From Firmicutes bacterium UBA1739 (GTDB lineage Bacteria; Bacillota; Clostridia; Peptostreptococcales; Anaerovoracaceae), in contig DCHZ01000016.1 in assembly GCA_002315385.1 (NCBI GenBank), forward strand, positions 1 to 64,000: a stretch of DNA of 64,000 nucleotides. The letters are read 5' to 3'. The number at the start of each line of letters is the position of its first letter. Within the stretch, counting starts at the first letter, position 1. Position numbers and translations under genes: made by a program. Below are positions 1 through 8,672 of this stretch, piece by piece. A model generated the notes under the pieces. It had not been told where the DNA came from. It made no database searches and saw only the letters and a program-made list of their open reading frames with translations.

Positions 1-48
1 GACCCCCTGCTTGTAAGGCAGGTGCTCTCCCAGCTGAGCTATGCCCCC
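1..48 (-). tRNA. tRNA-Val (anticodon TAC), 3' part cut off by the window edge
   Basis: Read on the minus strand, a 7-nt acceptor 5' strand (GGGGGCA) is followed by a D-arm with AGCTCAGCTGGGAGAGC. The anticodon stem CCTGC/GCAGG encloses the loop CTTACAA, giving anticodon TAC (valine). The variable loop, T-arm and 3' acceptor strand lie beyond position 1. It sits about 100 bp downstream of tRNA-Glu and is probably co-transcribed with it. Confidence 0.9.
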
Positions 49-150
49 ACATCCTTTTTTCTACCTGACACATTTACAGATTATACAACTTTCATTCTAC
101 ATTGTCAAGAACTTTTTGTATCTCTGCTGTGCATTACCTGTAAGGTAATT

Positions 151-225
151 TGGTGACCCTACCGGGACTCGAACCCGGGTTACCGCCGTGAAAGGGCGGT
201 GTCTTAACCGCTTGACCATAGGGCC
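151..225 (-). tRNA. tRNA-Glu (anticodon TTC)
   Basis: A complete cloverleaf is visible on the minus strand. The acceptor GGCCCTA pairs with TAGGGTC (one G-C replaced at the end), the anticodon stem CCGCC/GGCGG encloses CTTTCAC (anticodon TTC, glutamate), and the T-arm CCGGG/CCCGG encloses TTCGAGT. The terminal CCA is encoded (positions 151-153). Confidence 0.95.
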
Positions 226-258
226 TTGTAATTAGCACTGTCTCTTGACCGCTCCATA

Positions 259-287
259 AATATACCAAATAGCCGATAGTTTGTCAA
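259..287 (-). promoter_or_regulatory. Promoter of the tRNA-Glu/tRNA-Val unit
   Basis: On the minus strand a consensus -35 box TTGACA (282-287) is followed after 17 bp by TATATT (259-264). The predicted start lies about 25 bp before the tRNA-Glu 5' end, as expected for a stable-RNA promoter. Confidence 0.75.
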
Positions 288-337
288 CAACTATTTTAAA
301 CTTTTTTTATTTTTATTTTATTTGTTTTTTGTTTATT

Positions 338-976
338 TCAATCCGAAACAGGGACCTTTTCTTCTTCGACGCTTCGTCCGGTTATTTTAACTGTGCCTGA
401 AGTGATTTCCATCATTTCTTTTTCAAGCTGTCCGCTGTATGAAGGATCACATATCACCTCCAGAGTGACTTTATCCGTAAACTCCGTTCTCCTGATAGTG
501 AATCCTCCCTTTGCGGCAAGGTTTTCTACTTTTCCATGATATGTATACTGTATTTCCATGCACATCACATCCATGTCTTTAACTTCCGCTATTCCTGCTG
601 CTTTAACAGCTTCCTTTGCGGTTCCGGTATATGCTCTTACCAGTCCTCCCGTACCCAGCTTAATTCCACCGAAATATCTGGTTACAACTACAGCAATATT
701 TGTCAGACCTTCTTTAATAAGCATCTGCAGAATCGGTACTCCGGCTGTTCCTGAGGGTTCCCCGTCGTCACTGTATTTCTGTACCTCAAACCTTTCACCC
801 AGCACATAAACCGGGACATTATGAGTTGCATCCCTGTGTGATGCCCTGATTTCCGCAATGAATACCTCCGCTTCCTCAACACTTTCCACAGGTAAAACAA
901 ATCCGATAAATTTCGATTTTTCAATTACAAGCGTCTCTTTTGCCTGCTGCATGATAGTTTTATATTTTACAGTCAT
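338..976 (-). CDS. yigZ: YigZ/IMPACT family protein
   Basis: A 212-residue protein of the UPF0029/IMPACT family, related to E. coli YigZ and the eukaryotic translation regulator IMPACT. The molecular role in bacteria is not settled; a link to translation or ribosome stress is usually assumed. The family signature is clear at about residues 100-125 (YFGGIKLGTGGLVRAY), preceded by DDGEPSGTAG. The C-terminal 70 residues form the usual second alpha/beta domain. The ATG is preceded by GGAG at good spacing. It lies 36 bp downstream of hflX in the same direction, so the two are probably co-transcribed; no terminator is visible between them. Confidence 0.93.
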   Translation of the reverse strand: MTVKYKTIMQQAKETLVIEKSKFIGFVLPVESVEEAEVFIAEIRASHRDATHNVPVYVLGERFEVQKYSDDGEPSGTAGVPILQMLIKEGLTNIAVVVTRYFGGIKLGTGGLVRAYTGTAKEAVKAAGIAEVKDMDVMCMEIQYTYHGKVENLAAKGGFTIRRTEFTDKVTLEVICDPSYSGQLEKEMMEITSGTVKITGRSVEEEKVPVSD

Positions 977-1012
977 TTTTTTCTCCGTAAATGTTTCTCG
1001 TATTATACTTAA

Positions 1013-2293
1013 TTAAATAAGATACTCTCGATAACGCCCCATATCTTCGCCGCTCAGCTCCACCTCAAAATAAGTGCCGTTTTCACGGTAGTCCATTTTC
1101 AGGACCTTGCATTTTTCACACAGATATGAACTGATATTCCCTTTATCATACGGTATCAGCAGTTCCGCTATTATCCTGTTTGAGAACAGCTCTTTGTTAA
1201 TCCTTTCAATCAGGGAATTCATGTTTATTCCTTTTTTCGCCGAAATATACAGGCAATCCGGTCCGCCGGGCAGAACGTCTTCATAGTTTTCGATCTTATC
1301 TATTTTATTAAATATATACAGTTTCTTTATTCCTTCCGCGCCGATTTCATTAATTACCCCGTCGGCAACAGTCATATTAAAATAATAATCCGAATATGAG
1401 CTGTCAACCACATGAAGAATCATATCTGCATAAAGGATCTCTTCGAGAGTTGATCTGAACGCATTAACAAGAGTATGAGGCAGCTTGCTGACAAAACCTA
1501 CGGTATCGATAAGGAGAAACTCCTTATCTGCATCTATCTTAATATTTCTTAAAGATGTATCCAGCGTGGCAAACAGCATATCCTTTGCAAACACTGCTTT
1601 ATCTTCCTTTTCGGTCATCTCCAGCAGTTTATTCATAAGAGTTGATTTTCCCGCATTGGTATAACCTACAATCGCAACTATCGGGAGCCCGGATTTTTCA
1701 CGTTTTGCACGCTGCACGTTTCTGGAAGCTTTTACGGTTTCGATTTCTCTTCGAATTTCATCCATCTTTCCCGCGATATGCCGTCTGTCTGTTTCCAGTT
1801 TTTTCTCTCCCGGTCCCCTTGTTCCTATACCGCCTCCGGTTCTGGAGAGAGATTTTCCGAAGCCCACCAGTCTCGGCATCCTGTACTGAAGCTGTGCAAG
1901 CTCAACCTGAAGCTTTCCTTCTCTCGATACCGCTCTCGAAGCAAAAATGTCAAGAATCAGTATCGTTCTGTCTATTACCTTAATTCCCGTTTCATCTTCG
2001 ATATTTCTTATCTGTCTTCCCGACAGCTCATTATTCAGGATAACCACATCCGCTTCCAGGGTTTCACATGCCTCTTTAAGCTCCTCAAGCTTGCCTGTAC
2101 CCATATAATATGCCGGATTTATCCTTTCAGCCTTTTGTGTTATTATCCCCGCCGTTTCCAGTCCTGCGGCTTCAGCCAGCTTCTCAAGCTCTTTTATGTA
2201 ATAATCCATGTCTTCCGGTCCTGTCTGTATTCCCACCAGGATTGCCCGGGGTTTTTTATTCTCGGCAAATTCCTTTTCTATGTTATTATCCAT
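1013..2293 (-). CDS. hflX: GTPase HflX
   Basis: A 426-residue GTPase that in other bacteria binds the 50S subunit and splits stalled or heat-damaged ribosomes. The N-terminal HflX domain carries a glycine-rich segment (SLSRTGGGIGTRGPGEKKLE), then a coiled-coil stretch, then the G domain with G1 GYTNAGKST, G3 DTVGF and G4 NKID. I chose the ATG at 2293 because GGAG sits 6 nt upstream. A TTG at 2332 with GAGG ahead of it would add 13 residues and cannot be excluded. yigZ follows 36 bp downstream. Confidence 0.93.
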   Translation of the reverse strand: MDNNIEKEFAENKKPRAILVGIQTGPEDMDYYIKELEKLAEAAGLETAGIITQKAERINPAYYMGTGKLEELKEACETLEADVVILNNELSGRQIRNIEDETGIKVIDRTILILDIFASRAVSREGKLQVELAQLQYRMPRLVGFGKSLSRTGGGIGTRGPGEKKLETDRRHIAGKMDEIRREIETVKASRNVQRAKREKSGLPIVAIVGYTNAGKSTLMNKLLEMTEKEDKAVFAKDMLFATLDTSLRNIKIDADKEFLLIDTVGFVSKLPHTLVNAFRSTLEEILYADMILHVVDSSYSDYYFNMTVADGVINEIGAEGIKKLYIFNKIDKIENYEDVLPGGPDCLYISAKKGINMNSLIERINKELFSNRIIAELLIPYDKGNISSYLCEKCKVLKMDYRENGTYFEVELSGEDMGRYREYLI

Positions 2294-2484
2294 TGCATTC
2301 TCCATAATCTGTTTTAATTTAATATATATCAAATTTTCCTCTATGGCAAGGACAGATATGTTCGCGGTACATCTCCCACCACTACAATTTCCGCAAGAGG
2401 TATAACTGTACAGTAATCCACTGTCATGGCTGAAAACGGAATTAATTGATTATCACAAGCCCACCCCCGGATACATTCTATGAA

Positions 2485-2516
2485 AACGGCGCCTGTATGG
2501 TTCATACAGGCGCCGG
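2485..2516 (-). terminator. Terminator after codY
   Basis: A perfect 12-bp inverted repeat (GGCGCCTGTATG, 3-nt loop, CATACAGGCGCC; 2489-2515) is followed on the minus strand by GTTTTCAT. It lies 10 bp beyond the codY stop codon and ends the comM-codY gene row. Confidence 0.85.
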
Positions 2517-2525
2517 CCAATATTA

Positions 2526-3305
2526 TTATACGATATCAATACGTTCGAGTTCGGAAACAAGACATTCGTTAATTATGCGAATATGAGTACCCTTCATTCC
2601 CAGAGATTTTGATTCAATCACCCCTGAGCCTTCAAGCTTTTTCAGTCCGTTCAGAATTACTGTCCTGTTTGTATCCGTCCGCTCTGCGGTTTTTCCCACA
2701 ACAATCAAAGCCTCATCTCCGGAAATGTTTTTGAAAACATTCTGCATGGCATCTATTTCCGCATAAGAAAGTGCTGCCAGTGCAAGCTGTGCTACCGCCT
2801 TTTGTCCTATCTGTTTTTCTATCATTCGATTCTGGCGTTTTTCTATATCTATGCCCAAAATCATAGCCGCATACTCACCTAAAATTACATCCTCAGTAGA
2901 AAAAGCATCCTCATATCTGGAGAAAATCAATGTTGCAGCTCTCCTGCCTCCGCTGAAAACAGGCACAATCATCGTATTCTTGGTATAAGCGGATTTGTCG
3001 CTTACAAAAATTTCAGCAGCTTCTTCACCGGTGATATTCTCTATAGTCTGGCGTACCTCCAGCAATTTTTCACTGGCTTCCGTTTTGAAGAATTTCTGAC
3101 CGGATTCAGTGTCGGTTATCGCAACACTGTCCTTTTCCTCTTTATAGTATACTCCTAATATCTTACCATTTCTGCTGACAACATATACATTCGAATGCAT
3201 AAGATAGCTTAAAATTTCGCACAGTTCATCCATCAGTATGGACTCTTCTATGCTTTTCTGCATAAGCCAGTACAGCTTTCTCATGGTTTCCAGAATCTGT
3301 TCCAT
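2526..3305 (-). CDS. codY: GTP- and branched-chain amino acid-sensing repressor CodY
   Basis: A 259-residue global transcription regulator of low-GC Gram-positive bacteria. When bound to GTP and isoleucine/leucine/valine it represses nutrient-acquisition and biosynthetic genes in family members. The N-terminal GAF domain (about 1-155) starts with the typical LLEK-like helix region, and the winged-helix DNA-binding part is near residues 205-250, with NRTVILNGLKKLEGSGVIES followed by SLGMKGTHIRI, the CodY recognition-helix signature. It is the last gene of the comM-dprA-topA-hslVU row, 45 bp after hslU, the same place it has in Bacillus (clpQ-clpY-codY). Confidence 0.95.
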   Translation of the reverse strand: MEQILETMRKLYWLMQKSIEESILMDELCEILSYLMHSNVYVVSRNGKILGVYYKEEKDSVAITDTESGQKFFKTEASEKLLEVRQTIENITGEEAAEIFVSDKSAYTKNTMIVPVFSGGRRAATLIFSRYEDAFSTEDVILGEYAAMILGIDIEKRQNRMIEKQIGQKAVAQLALAALSYAEIDAMQNVFKNISGDEALIVVGKTAERTDTNRTVILNGLKKLEGSGVIESKSLGMKGTHIRIINECLVSELERIDIV

Positions 3306-3350
3306 ATCAATTGCTCCTAACCATTTTTAACTCAAATATTCACGAAAAGA

Positions 3351-4784
3351 TTAAAGGATGTATTTTTCAACCTCATTGACTTTATTGTAATCGGCAAGCT
3401 GTTTTCTCACGTAATCTGCGTCAATTGTCACTTCTCCGCTGCCCATTTCGGAAATATTGAAAGACAAATCTTCAAGAAGATTCTCCATTACGGTATGAAG
3501 ACGTCTTGCACCTATGTTTTCGCTCTGCTCATTCATAAGAAAAGCTGTCTGCGCAATTTCATCCACCGCGTCATCAGTGAAATCCACGTTTACTCCCTCT
3601 GTCTCAAGAAGCAGCTTGTGCTGCTTTATAAGCGCATTTTCTGTCTGTGTCAGAATCTGAACGAACACCTCTTTAGTGAGATTTTCCAGTTCAACTCTGA
3701 TAGGGAATCTGCCCTGAAGCTCCGGGATAAGATCCGTAGGCTTTGATACATGGAATGCTCCGGCACCTATGAACAGAATATGGTCTGTTTTCAGAGGTCC
3801 GTACTTTGTATTTACCACACAACCCTCTACTATAGGAAGAATATCCCGCTGCACACCTTCTCTGGAAACGTCAGCACCGCTGCGGTAACCGCTGCCTGAT
3901 GCAATCTTATCTATCTCATCGATAAACACAATCCCGTTCTGCTCCGCATTCTCCATAGCCTCACTTGTCACCTGGTCCATATCAATAAGATTCTGAGCTT
4001 CCTGCTCTTTGAGGATCTTTCTGGCCTCTTTAACATAAACCTTTTTCTTCTTTTTCTTCTGAGGAACGGCATCTCCGAAAATACTTCCGAGAGAAATGCT
4101 CATATCCATGCCTCCGCCCAGATCCAGCATATTCATATTTGCGGAATTATCGTTAACCTCAATTTCAATCAGCTGGTCCTCCAGGAGCCCTGCCTGAAGC
4201 TGCTGTCTAACCTGTTCTCTTGTCAGATCCGAATCCGAATTACCCGCAGTCGAATCCTCAGTTCCTATTCGATTCGGTTCAGTCTGCTGATTCTGATTAT
4301 TCTGCTGGAATGCTCCGAAAAAGTCAAAAGGACTTTTCACGCCTCCGTTTCCTCCGGAAGACTTCTTTTTCGGGGGGACAAAAGCATCCAGTATTTTATC
4401 TTCCGCAATTGCCTCGGCAATCGTGTATTTTTCCTGAAGCTTCTGACGTTTTGTAATGCGTATCGATGCTTCGGCAAGATCCCTTATCATCGAATCCACA
4501 TCTCTCCCCACATATCCCACTTCCGTAAATTTAGTTGCTTCAACCTTAACGAAAGGAGCATCCACGAGCTTTGCGATTCTTCTTGCAATCTCTGTTTTCC
4601 CCACACCTGTAGGACCCATCATTAAAATGTTTTTCGGAGAAATCTCCTCCCTTATTTCTTCGGGTAAAAGGCTTCTTCTGTATCTGTTTCTCAGAGCTAT
4701 TGCCACAGATTTTTTTGCTTTATCCTGACCTATAATGTACTTATCCAGTTCACGAACGATTTCCCTTGGGGTCATCTGATTCAT
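3351..4784 (-). CDS. hslU: ATP-dependent protease ATPase subunit HslU (ClpY)
   Basis: A 477-residue AAA+ unfoldase that feeds substrates into the HslV peptidase. Walker A GPTGVGKT is at about residues 57-64 and Walker B FIDEIDKIA follows the I-domain; the C-terminus ends in the short hydrophobic tail (EKYIL) that docks into HslV in the family. The I-domain (about 110-255) is long and low-complexity: a lysine/glycine segment, a Gln/Asn-rich stretch and a run of six lysines, which explains the length above the usual 440-465 residues. Start ATG has GGAGG 6 nt upstream. It follows hslV by 93 bp and precedes codY. Confidence 0.95.
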   Translation of the reverse strand: MNQMTPREIVRELDKYIIGQDKAKKSVAIALRNRYRRSLLPEEIREEISPKNILMMGPTGVGKTEIARRIAKLVDAPFVKVEATKFTEVGYVGRDVDSMIRDLAEASIRITKRQKLQEKYTIAEAIAEDKILDAFVPPKKKSSGGNGGVKSPFDFFGAFQQNNQNQQTEPNRIGTEDSTAGNSDSDLTREQVRQQLQAGLLEDQLIEIEVNDNSANMNMLDLGGGMDMSISLGSIFGDAVPQKKKKKKVYVKEARKILKEQEAQNLIDMDQVTSEAMENAEQNGIVFIDEIDKIASGSGYRSGADVSREGVQRDILPIVEGCVVNTKYGPLKTDHILFIGAGAFHVSKPTDLIPELQGRFPIRVELENLTKEVFVQILTQTENALIKQHKLLLETEGVNVDFTDDAVDEIAQTAFLMNEQSENIGARRLHTVMENLLEDLSFNISEMGSGEVTIDADYVRKQLADYNKVNEVEKYIL

Positions 4785-4877
4785 ATCGTACCTCCGTTTT
4801 CCGCGAAGCTCTCCTGCTCCGCTTTATTCCAATTCACTTCCGGACTGCCTCATGCTGTCCGAAAACCGCTTCTGTCA

Positions 4878-5414
4878 TTATAATTTTTCTATTGAAATGT
4901 GGTCATTCGTATAAACGCAAATAGAGGCCGCAATTTCAAGAGACTTTCTAACGATTTCCTCTGCGGAAAGGTCTGTGTTTTCCACCAGTGCCTTTGCCGC
5001 CGAATATGCGTAGTTTCCGCCCGAACCGATTGCAATAAAATCTCCGTCAGGCTCAATAACTTCTCCGTTTCCGGAAACAAGCAGAATCTCATCCTTATCA
5101 GCCACCAGCAGAAGTGCCTCCAGTTTTCTCATGGCATTATCACTTCTCCATATCTGAGCCAGAGCCACAGCCGCTCTTTTCAGATTTCCTCCATGCTCAT
5201 CAAGTTTTTTCTCAAATTTTTCAATCAATGTAATTGCATCCGCCACAGAACCCGCAAATCCTGTCAGCACCTGATTACCGTATATTTTTCTGACCTTTTT
5301 AGTTCCGTTTTTCATAATTGTGTTTTCCCCGAAGGTGATCTGACCGTCACCTCCGATGCACACATCATTTTCGCTGCGTCTAACAGCACATATTGTTGTT
5401 CCTCTGAATTCCAT
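4878..5414 (-). CDS. hslV: ATP-dependent protease subunit HslV (ClpQ)
   Basis: A 178-residue Ntn-hydrolase, the proteolytic partner of HslU. The conserved block TTICAVRR, then GGDGQ(I)TFG, marks the N-terminus of the mature threonine peptidase, and GSGGNYA(Y)AAA-type sequence lies near residue 125. I placed the start at the ATG at 5414, which has GGAGG at 6-nt spacing, rather than at an upstream in-frame codon lying inside topA. With this start the protein begins M-E-F-R-G-T-T, so four residues besides Met precede the presumed nucleophile threonine. The gene begins 10 bp after the topA stop, so translational coupling is likely. Confidence 0.94.
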   Translation of the reverse strand: MEFRGTTICAVRRSENDVCIGGDGQITFGENTIMKNGTKKVRKIYGNQVLTGFAGSVADAITLIEKFEKKLDEHGGNLKRAAVALAQIWRSDNAMRKLEALLLVADKDEILLVSGNGEVIEPDGDFIAIGSGGNYAYSAAKALVENTDLSAEEIVRKSLEIAASICVYTNDHISIEKL

Positions 5415-5424
5415 TTTTTCCCTC

Positions 5425-7566
5425 CTATTCCTTTTCCCGGTATCCGCAATTTGGATCGGAGCAGGCATATTTTACTGTCTTCAGATTTTTTTCCACCATA
5501 ATTGCTCCGCATTCCGGACATTTTCTGTTTACCGGCTTATTCCATGACACAAAATCGCATTCCGGATAACCGACGCATCCGTAAAACAGCCTTCCTCGTC
5601 GACTCTTCTTTTCTATTATATCCTTTCCGCACTTCGGACACGGCACATTTATTCTGTATAATACCGGCTTTGTAAATTTGCATTCCGGATAACCGCTGCA
5701 TGCCATAAACTCGCCGAATCTTCCATGTTTTATTACCATTGGTTTTCCGCAGGTCTCACAGACCTCATCGGTCACTTCATCTTCAATTTTAATTTTTTCT
5801 ATACTCTGATCGGCAACCTCCAAATCCGTTTTGAACGGTTCATAAAAGTCTCCCACTACAGCTTTCCAGTCATTTCCTCTGGTTTCCACCATATCCAGCT
5901 TGTCTTCCATCTGAGCCGTAAATCCCGCATCGACAATATTCTGAAAATATTTTTCCATCAGCTCGGTTACCATAAATCCGAGTTCTGTCGGCACCAGCGT
6001 TTTTTTCTCCCGGCTGACGTATTTTCTGCCGGAAAGAGTAGTCACTATAGGAGCATAGGTACTCGGCCTGCCTATATCATTCTCTTCAAGATGTTTTATT
6101 AATGAAGCTTCGGTATATCTTGCCGGCGGCTGAGTGAAATGCTGTTCGCCTTCAACTTTCAGGGCCTTCAATATCTCTCCCGTCTCCAGCTCCGGCAGTT
6201 TAATATTAGCCTCATCTTTTATTTCGTATATTCTCATAAAACCTTCGAATTTAATTTTAGATCCGGTGGTTTTAAAAGTATAGCTGCCGTTGCGGATATG
6301 AATATTCTGAACATCATACTGAGCCGCAGCCATCTGTGATGCCACAAATCTGCACCATATCAGTTTGTACAGATTGTACTGATCCTTTGTAAGTGAATCT
6401 TTAATGCTGTCCGGTGTACGAATTACCGAGGTCGGCCGGATGGCTTCATGAGCATCCTGGACATCCTTTTTCTTATTACTGTAAAAGTTATCCGCATAGT
6501 ATTCGCTTCCGAAGCTTTCTGTTATATATTCTCTGGCCATACCCCGTGCTTCCTCAGAAAGACGCACCGAATCTGTACGGATATATGACACCAGACCCAC
6601 GGTGCCTTCTCCTTTTATATCTATACCCTCATACAGCTGCTGGGCGGTAAACATTGTTCTTTTTGTCAGAAATCCCAGTTTTACAGACGCATCCTGCTGA
6701 AGACTGCTGGTAGTAAACGGCGGCAGCGGTTTTCTTGTTCTCTTTTTATCCTCTATTCCGGATACTACATATTCTCCCGCTCTATATCCTGCCATATCCG
6801 CGGAATTATCACACACGGAATCGCTGATTTCATTTCCTGTATTTCCTTTCAGCTTCTCCAGAATCGCATCCGCTTCTTCTTTGTTTGAAATCGCAATCTT
6901 TTTTCCGTTTTCTTCGGTAAGCTTTGCGGAAAAGCTCCTTACCTTTCCTTTTCCTTTAAACTCAGCATTTATTGTCCAGTACTCCTCCGGAACAAAGGCC
7001 TGTATTTCCCGTTCGCGATCGCAGATTATTTTCAATGCGGCTGATTGTACACGACCGGCGGAAAGACCCCACTTGATTTTTCTCCATAAAAGCGGGCTTA
7101 TCTGATATCCTACAAGGCGATCCAGAACCCTTCTGGCCTGCTGTGCATCCACAAGATTCCTGTTAATAACCCTTGGCGATTTTGCGGCCTCTTTAATTGC
7201 ATTTTTTGTTATTTCATGAAACTCAATCCTGCAGGGAGAATTCTCATCAATGCCGAGAATATGCGCCAGATGCCATGAAATTGCTTCCCCTTCACGGTCA
7301 GGGTCGGTTGCCAGCATAACATTTACGGCAGACTTTGCCTCTTTTTTCAGTTCCTTGACAATGTCACCCTTCCCTTTGATTGTAATATACCTGGGTTCAA
7401 AATTGTTTTCTATGTCTATTCCCAATGTGCTTTTAGGAAGATCTCTTATATGTCCCACCGAAGCAACTACTTTATATTTGCTTCCCAGAAATTTTCCTAT
7501 TGATTTCGCCTTTGCCGGTGACTCTACTATTACCAGAGTTTTATCTGATGTTTTACGCTTAGCCAT
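5425..7566 (-). CDS. topA: DNA topoisomerase I
   Basis: A 713-residue type IA topoisomerase that relaxes negative supercoils. The TOPRIM domain at the N-terminus (VIVESPAKAKSIGKFLG; acidic motif ATDPDREGE) is followed by the central domain with the catalytic tyrosine in VSYIRTDSVRLS (about residue 320). The C-terminus carries three zinc-ribbon modules, each with four cysteines (CETCGKPM..CSGYPEC, CPKCGKDI..CVGYPEC, CPECGAIM..CSDPNC). Upstream dprA and downstream hslV are in the same direction. The length is normal for Firmicutes. Confidence 0.97.
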   Translation of the reverse strand: MAKRKTSDKTLVIVESPAKAKSIGKFLGSKYKVVASVGHIRDLPKSTLGIDIENNFEPRYITIKGKGDIVKELKKEAKSAVNVMLATDPDREGEAISWHLAHILGIDENSPCRIEFHEITKNAIKEAAKSPRVINRNLVDAQQARRVLDRLVGYQISPLLWRKIKWGLSAGRVQSAALKIICDREREIQAFVPEEYWTINAEFKGKGKVRSFSAKLTEENGKKIAISNKEEADAILEKLKGNTGNEISDSVCDNSADMAGYRAGEYVVSGIEDKKRTRKPLPPFTTSSLQQDASVKLGFLTKRTMFTAQQLYEGIDIKGEGTVGLVSYIRTDSVRLSEEARGMAREYITESFGSEYYADNFYSNKKKDVQDAHEAIRPTSVIRTPDSIKDSLTKDQYNLYKLIWCRFVASQMAAAQYDVQNIHIRNGSYTFKTTGSKIKFEGFMRIYEIKDEANIKLPELETGEILKALKVEGEQHFTQPPARYTEASLIKHLEENDIGRPSTYAPIVTTLSGRKYVSREKKTLVPTELGFMVTELMEKYFQNIVDAGFTAQMEDKLDMVETRGNDWKAVVGDFYEPFKTDLEVADQSIEKIKIEDEVTDEVCETCGKPMVIKHGRFGEFMACSGYPECKFTKPVLYRINVPCPKCGKDIIEKKSRRGRLFYGCVGYPECDFVSWNKPVNRKCPECGAIMVEKNLKTVKYACSDPNCGYREKE

Positions 7567-7637
7567 TACACTATAACTCCATATATATATTATTCTGCTA
7601 ATTATCTTTCTGATTGATTATTATAAGTACTCAACAA

Positions 7638-8672
7638 TTACTTTGCAATAATTATTTTTCCGTTTTCATTTAAAATACACCCTTTCATCTCTAAAACTGT
7701 CAATATTACTGATATATCATTAACTGTCTTCACAAAATTTTCACATAATTCATTTACCGAAACACTTCCCCGGGAGCTTACGTATTCTATCACATCATAT
7801 TCATCATCACTTAATTCCCGCATACATTTCCTGTTTTCCGGCTGATCAGGCACAATTTCCTCCAGCAGGTCTTCCAGACTGATAAGCGGAACCGCTCCCT
7901 CTTTTATCAGCCTGTTCGTTCCTCTGCTCATTACACTGTTAATATTCCCCGGAAGCGCATATACATCTCTCCCCTGTTCAAGAGCCAGATTAGCGGTAAT
8001 AGATGTTCCGCTTTTGTTATCTGCCTCTACTACTATCAGACTCTCGCTCATTCCGCTGATTATCCTGTTTCGCCTCGGATAATTTGCCGCATATCCCGGC
8101 GTTCCCGGAGTAAATTCCGAAATAATACATCCTCCGGAATCGATTATTTTATCTCTCAGCTTTAAATTAGACAAAGGAGTACACAGATCCGCTCCGCTGC
8201 CCAGCACCGCCGCAGTTATTCCTCCTCCGTCGATACAGCCTCTATGCGCGCAGGCATCCGCCCCCAGCGCCATCCCGCTTACCACAGTCACCCCGTGGCT
8301 TCCCAGGATTTTACCTATATCATAAGCCATCGTTCTGCCGTATCCGGTGGCTTTTCTCGAGCCTACAACGGAACACATCCCCTTATTCTCAACCGGAAGA
8401 CGTCCTTTATAATACAGAATATACGGAGGGTCATCAATATAGCGCAGCATATCCGGGTAATCTTCATCATATATTCCACATATGCCGATGCCGTTCTTTT
8501 CCGCTGCCTCCATTGCCCCGGAAAAACGGTTTATTTCCCGCTTCCACTTCGGAAACCGACTGCTCTCATATATCGCTCTTGCACCCCCGTACTCCTCCAT
8601 TAGCTCAAGTACCTCCCTGACTCTGCCGTAAGCATTTTCAGACACCCATAAATCATATTCATCATATTTCAA
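7638..8672 (-). CDS. dprA: DNA-processing protein DprA (Smf)
   Basis: A 344-residue protein that binds incoming single-stranded DNA and loads RecA during natural transformation; it is also widely conserved in non-competent bacteria. The Rossmann-like core shows VVGSRKATGYG, SGMALGADACAHRG, LGSGADLCTP and YPRRNRIISG; the last 60 residues form a winged-helix domain. Start choice: a TTG at 8672 has GGATGAT about 7 nt upstream, while the ATG at 8681 abuts its own AAGG. Either start overlaps the end of comM, suggesting coupling. The pairing with comM, a second competence-related family, is typical. Confidence 0.93.
   Translation of the reverse strand: MKYDEYDLWVSENAYGRVREVLELMEEYGGARAIYESSRFPKWKREINRFSGAMEAAEKNGIGICGIYDEDYPDMLRYIDDPPYILYYKGRLPVENKGMCSVVGSRKATGYGRTMAYDIGKILGSHGVTVVSGMALGADACAHRGCIDGGGITAAVLGSGADLCTPLSNLKLRDKIIDSGGCIISEFTPGTPGYAANYPRRNRIISGMSESLIVVEADNKSGTSITANLALEQGRDVYALPGNINSVMSRGTNRLIKEGAVPLISLEDLLEEIVPDQPENRKCMRELSDDEYDVIEYVSSRGSVSVNELCENFVKTVNDISVILTVLEMKGCILNENGKIIIAK

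Noticed and set aside
2322..2407. Plus-strand stretch between hflX and codY reading FNIYQIFLYGKDRYVRGTSP and then TTTISARGITVQ before a stop
   Set aside because: It looks like a protein C-terminus and may be a gene remnant, but there is no start, no ribosome-binding site and no recognisable family, so I do not annotate it.
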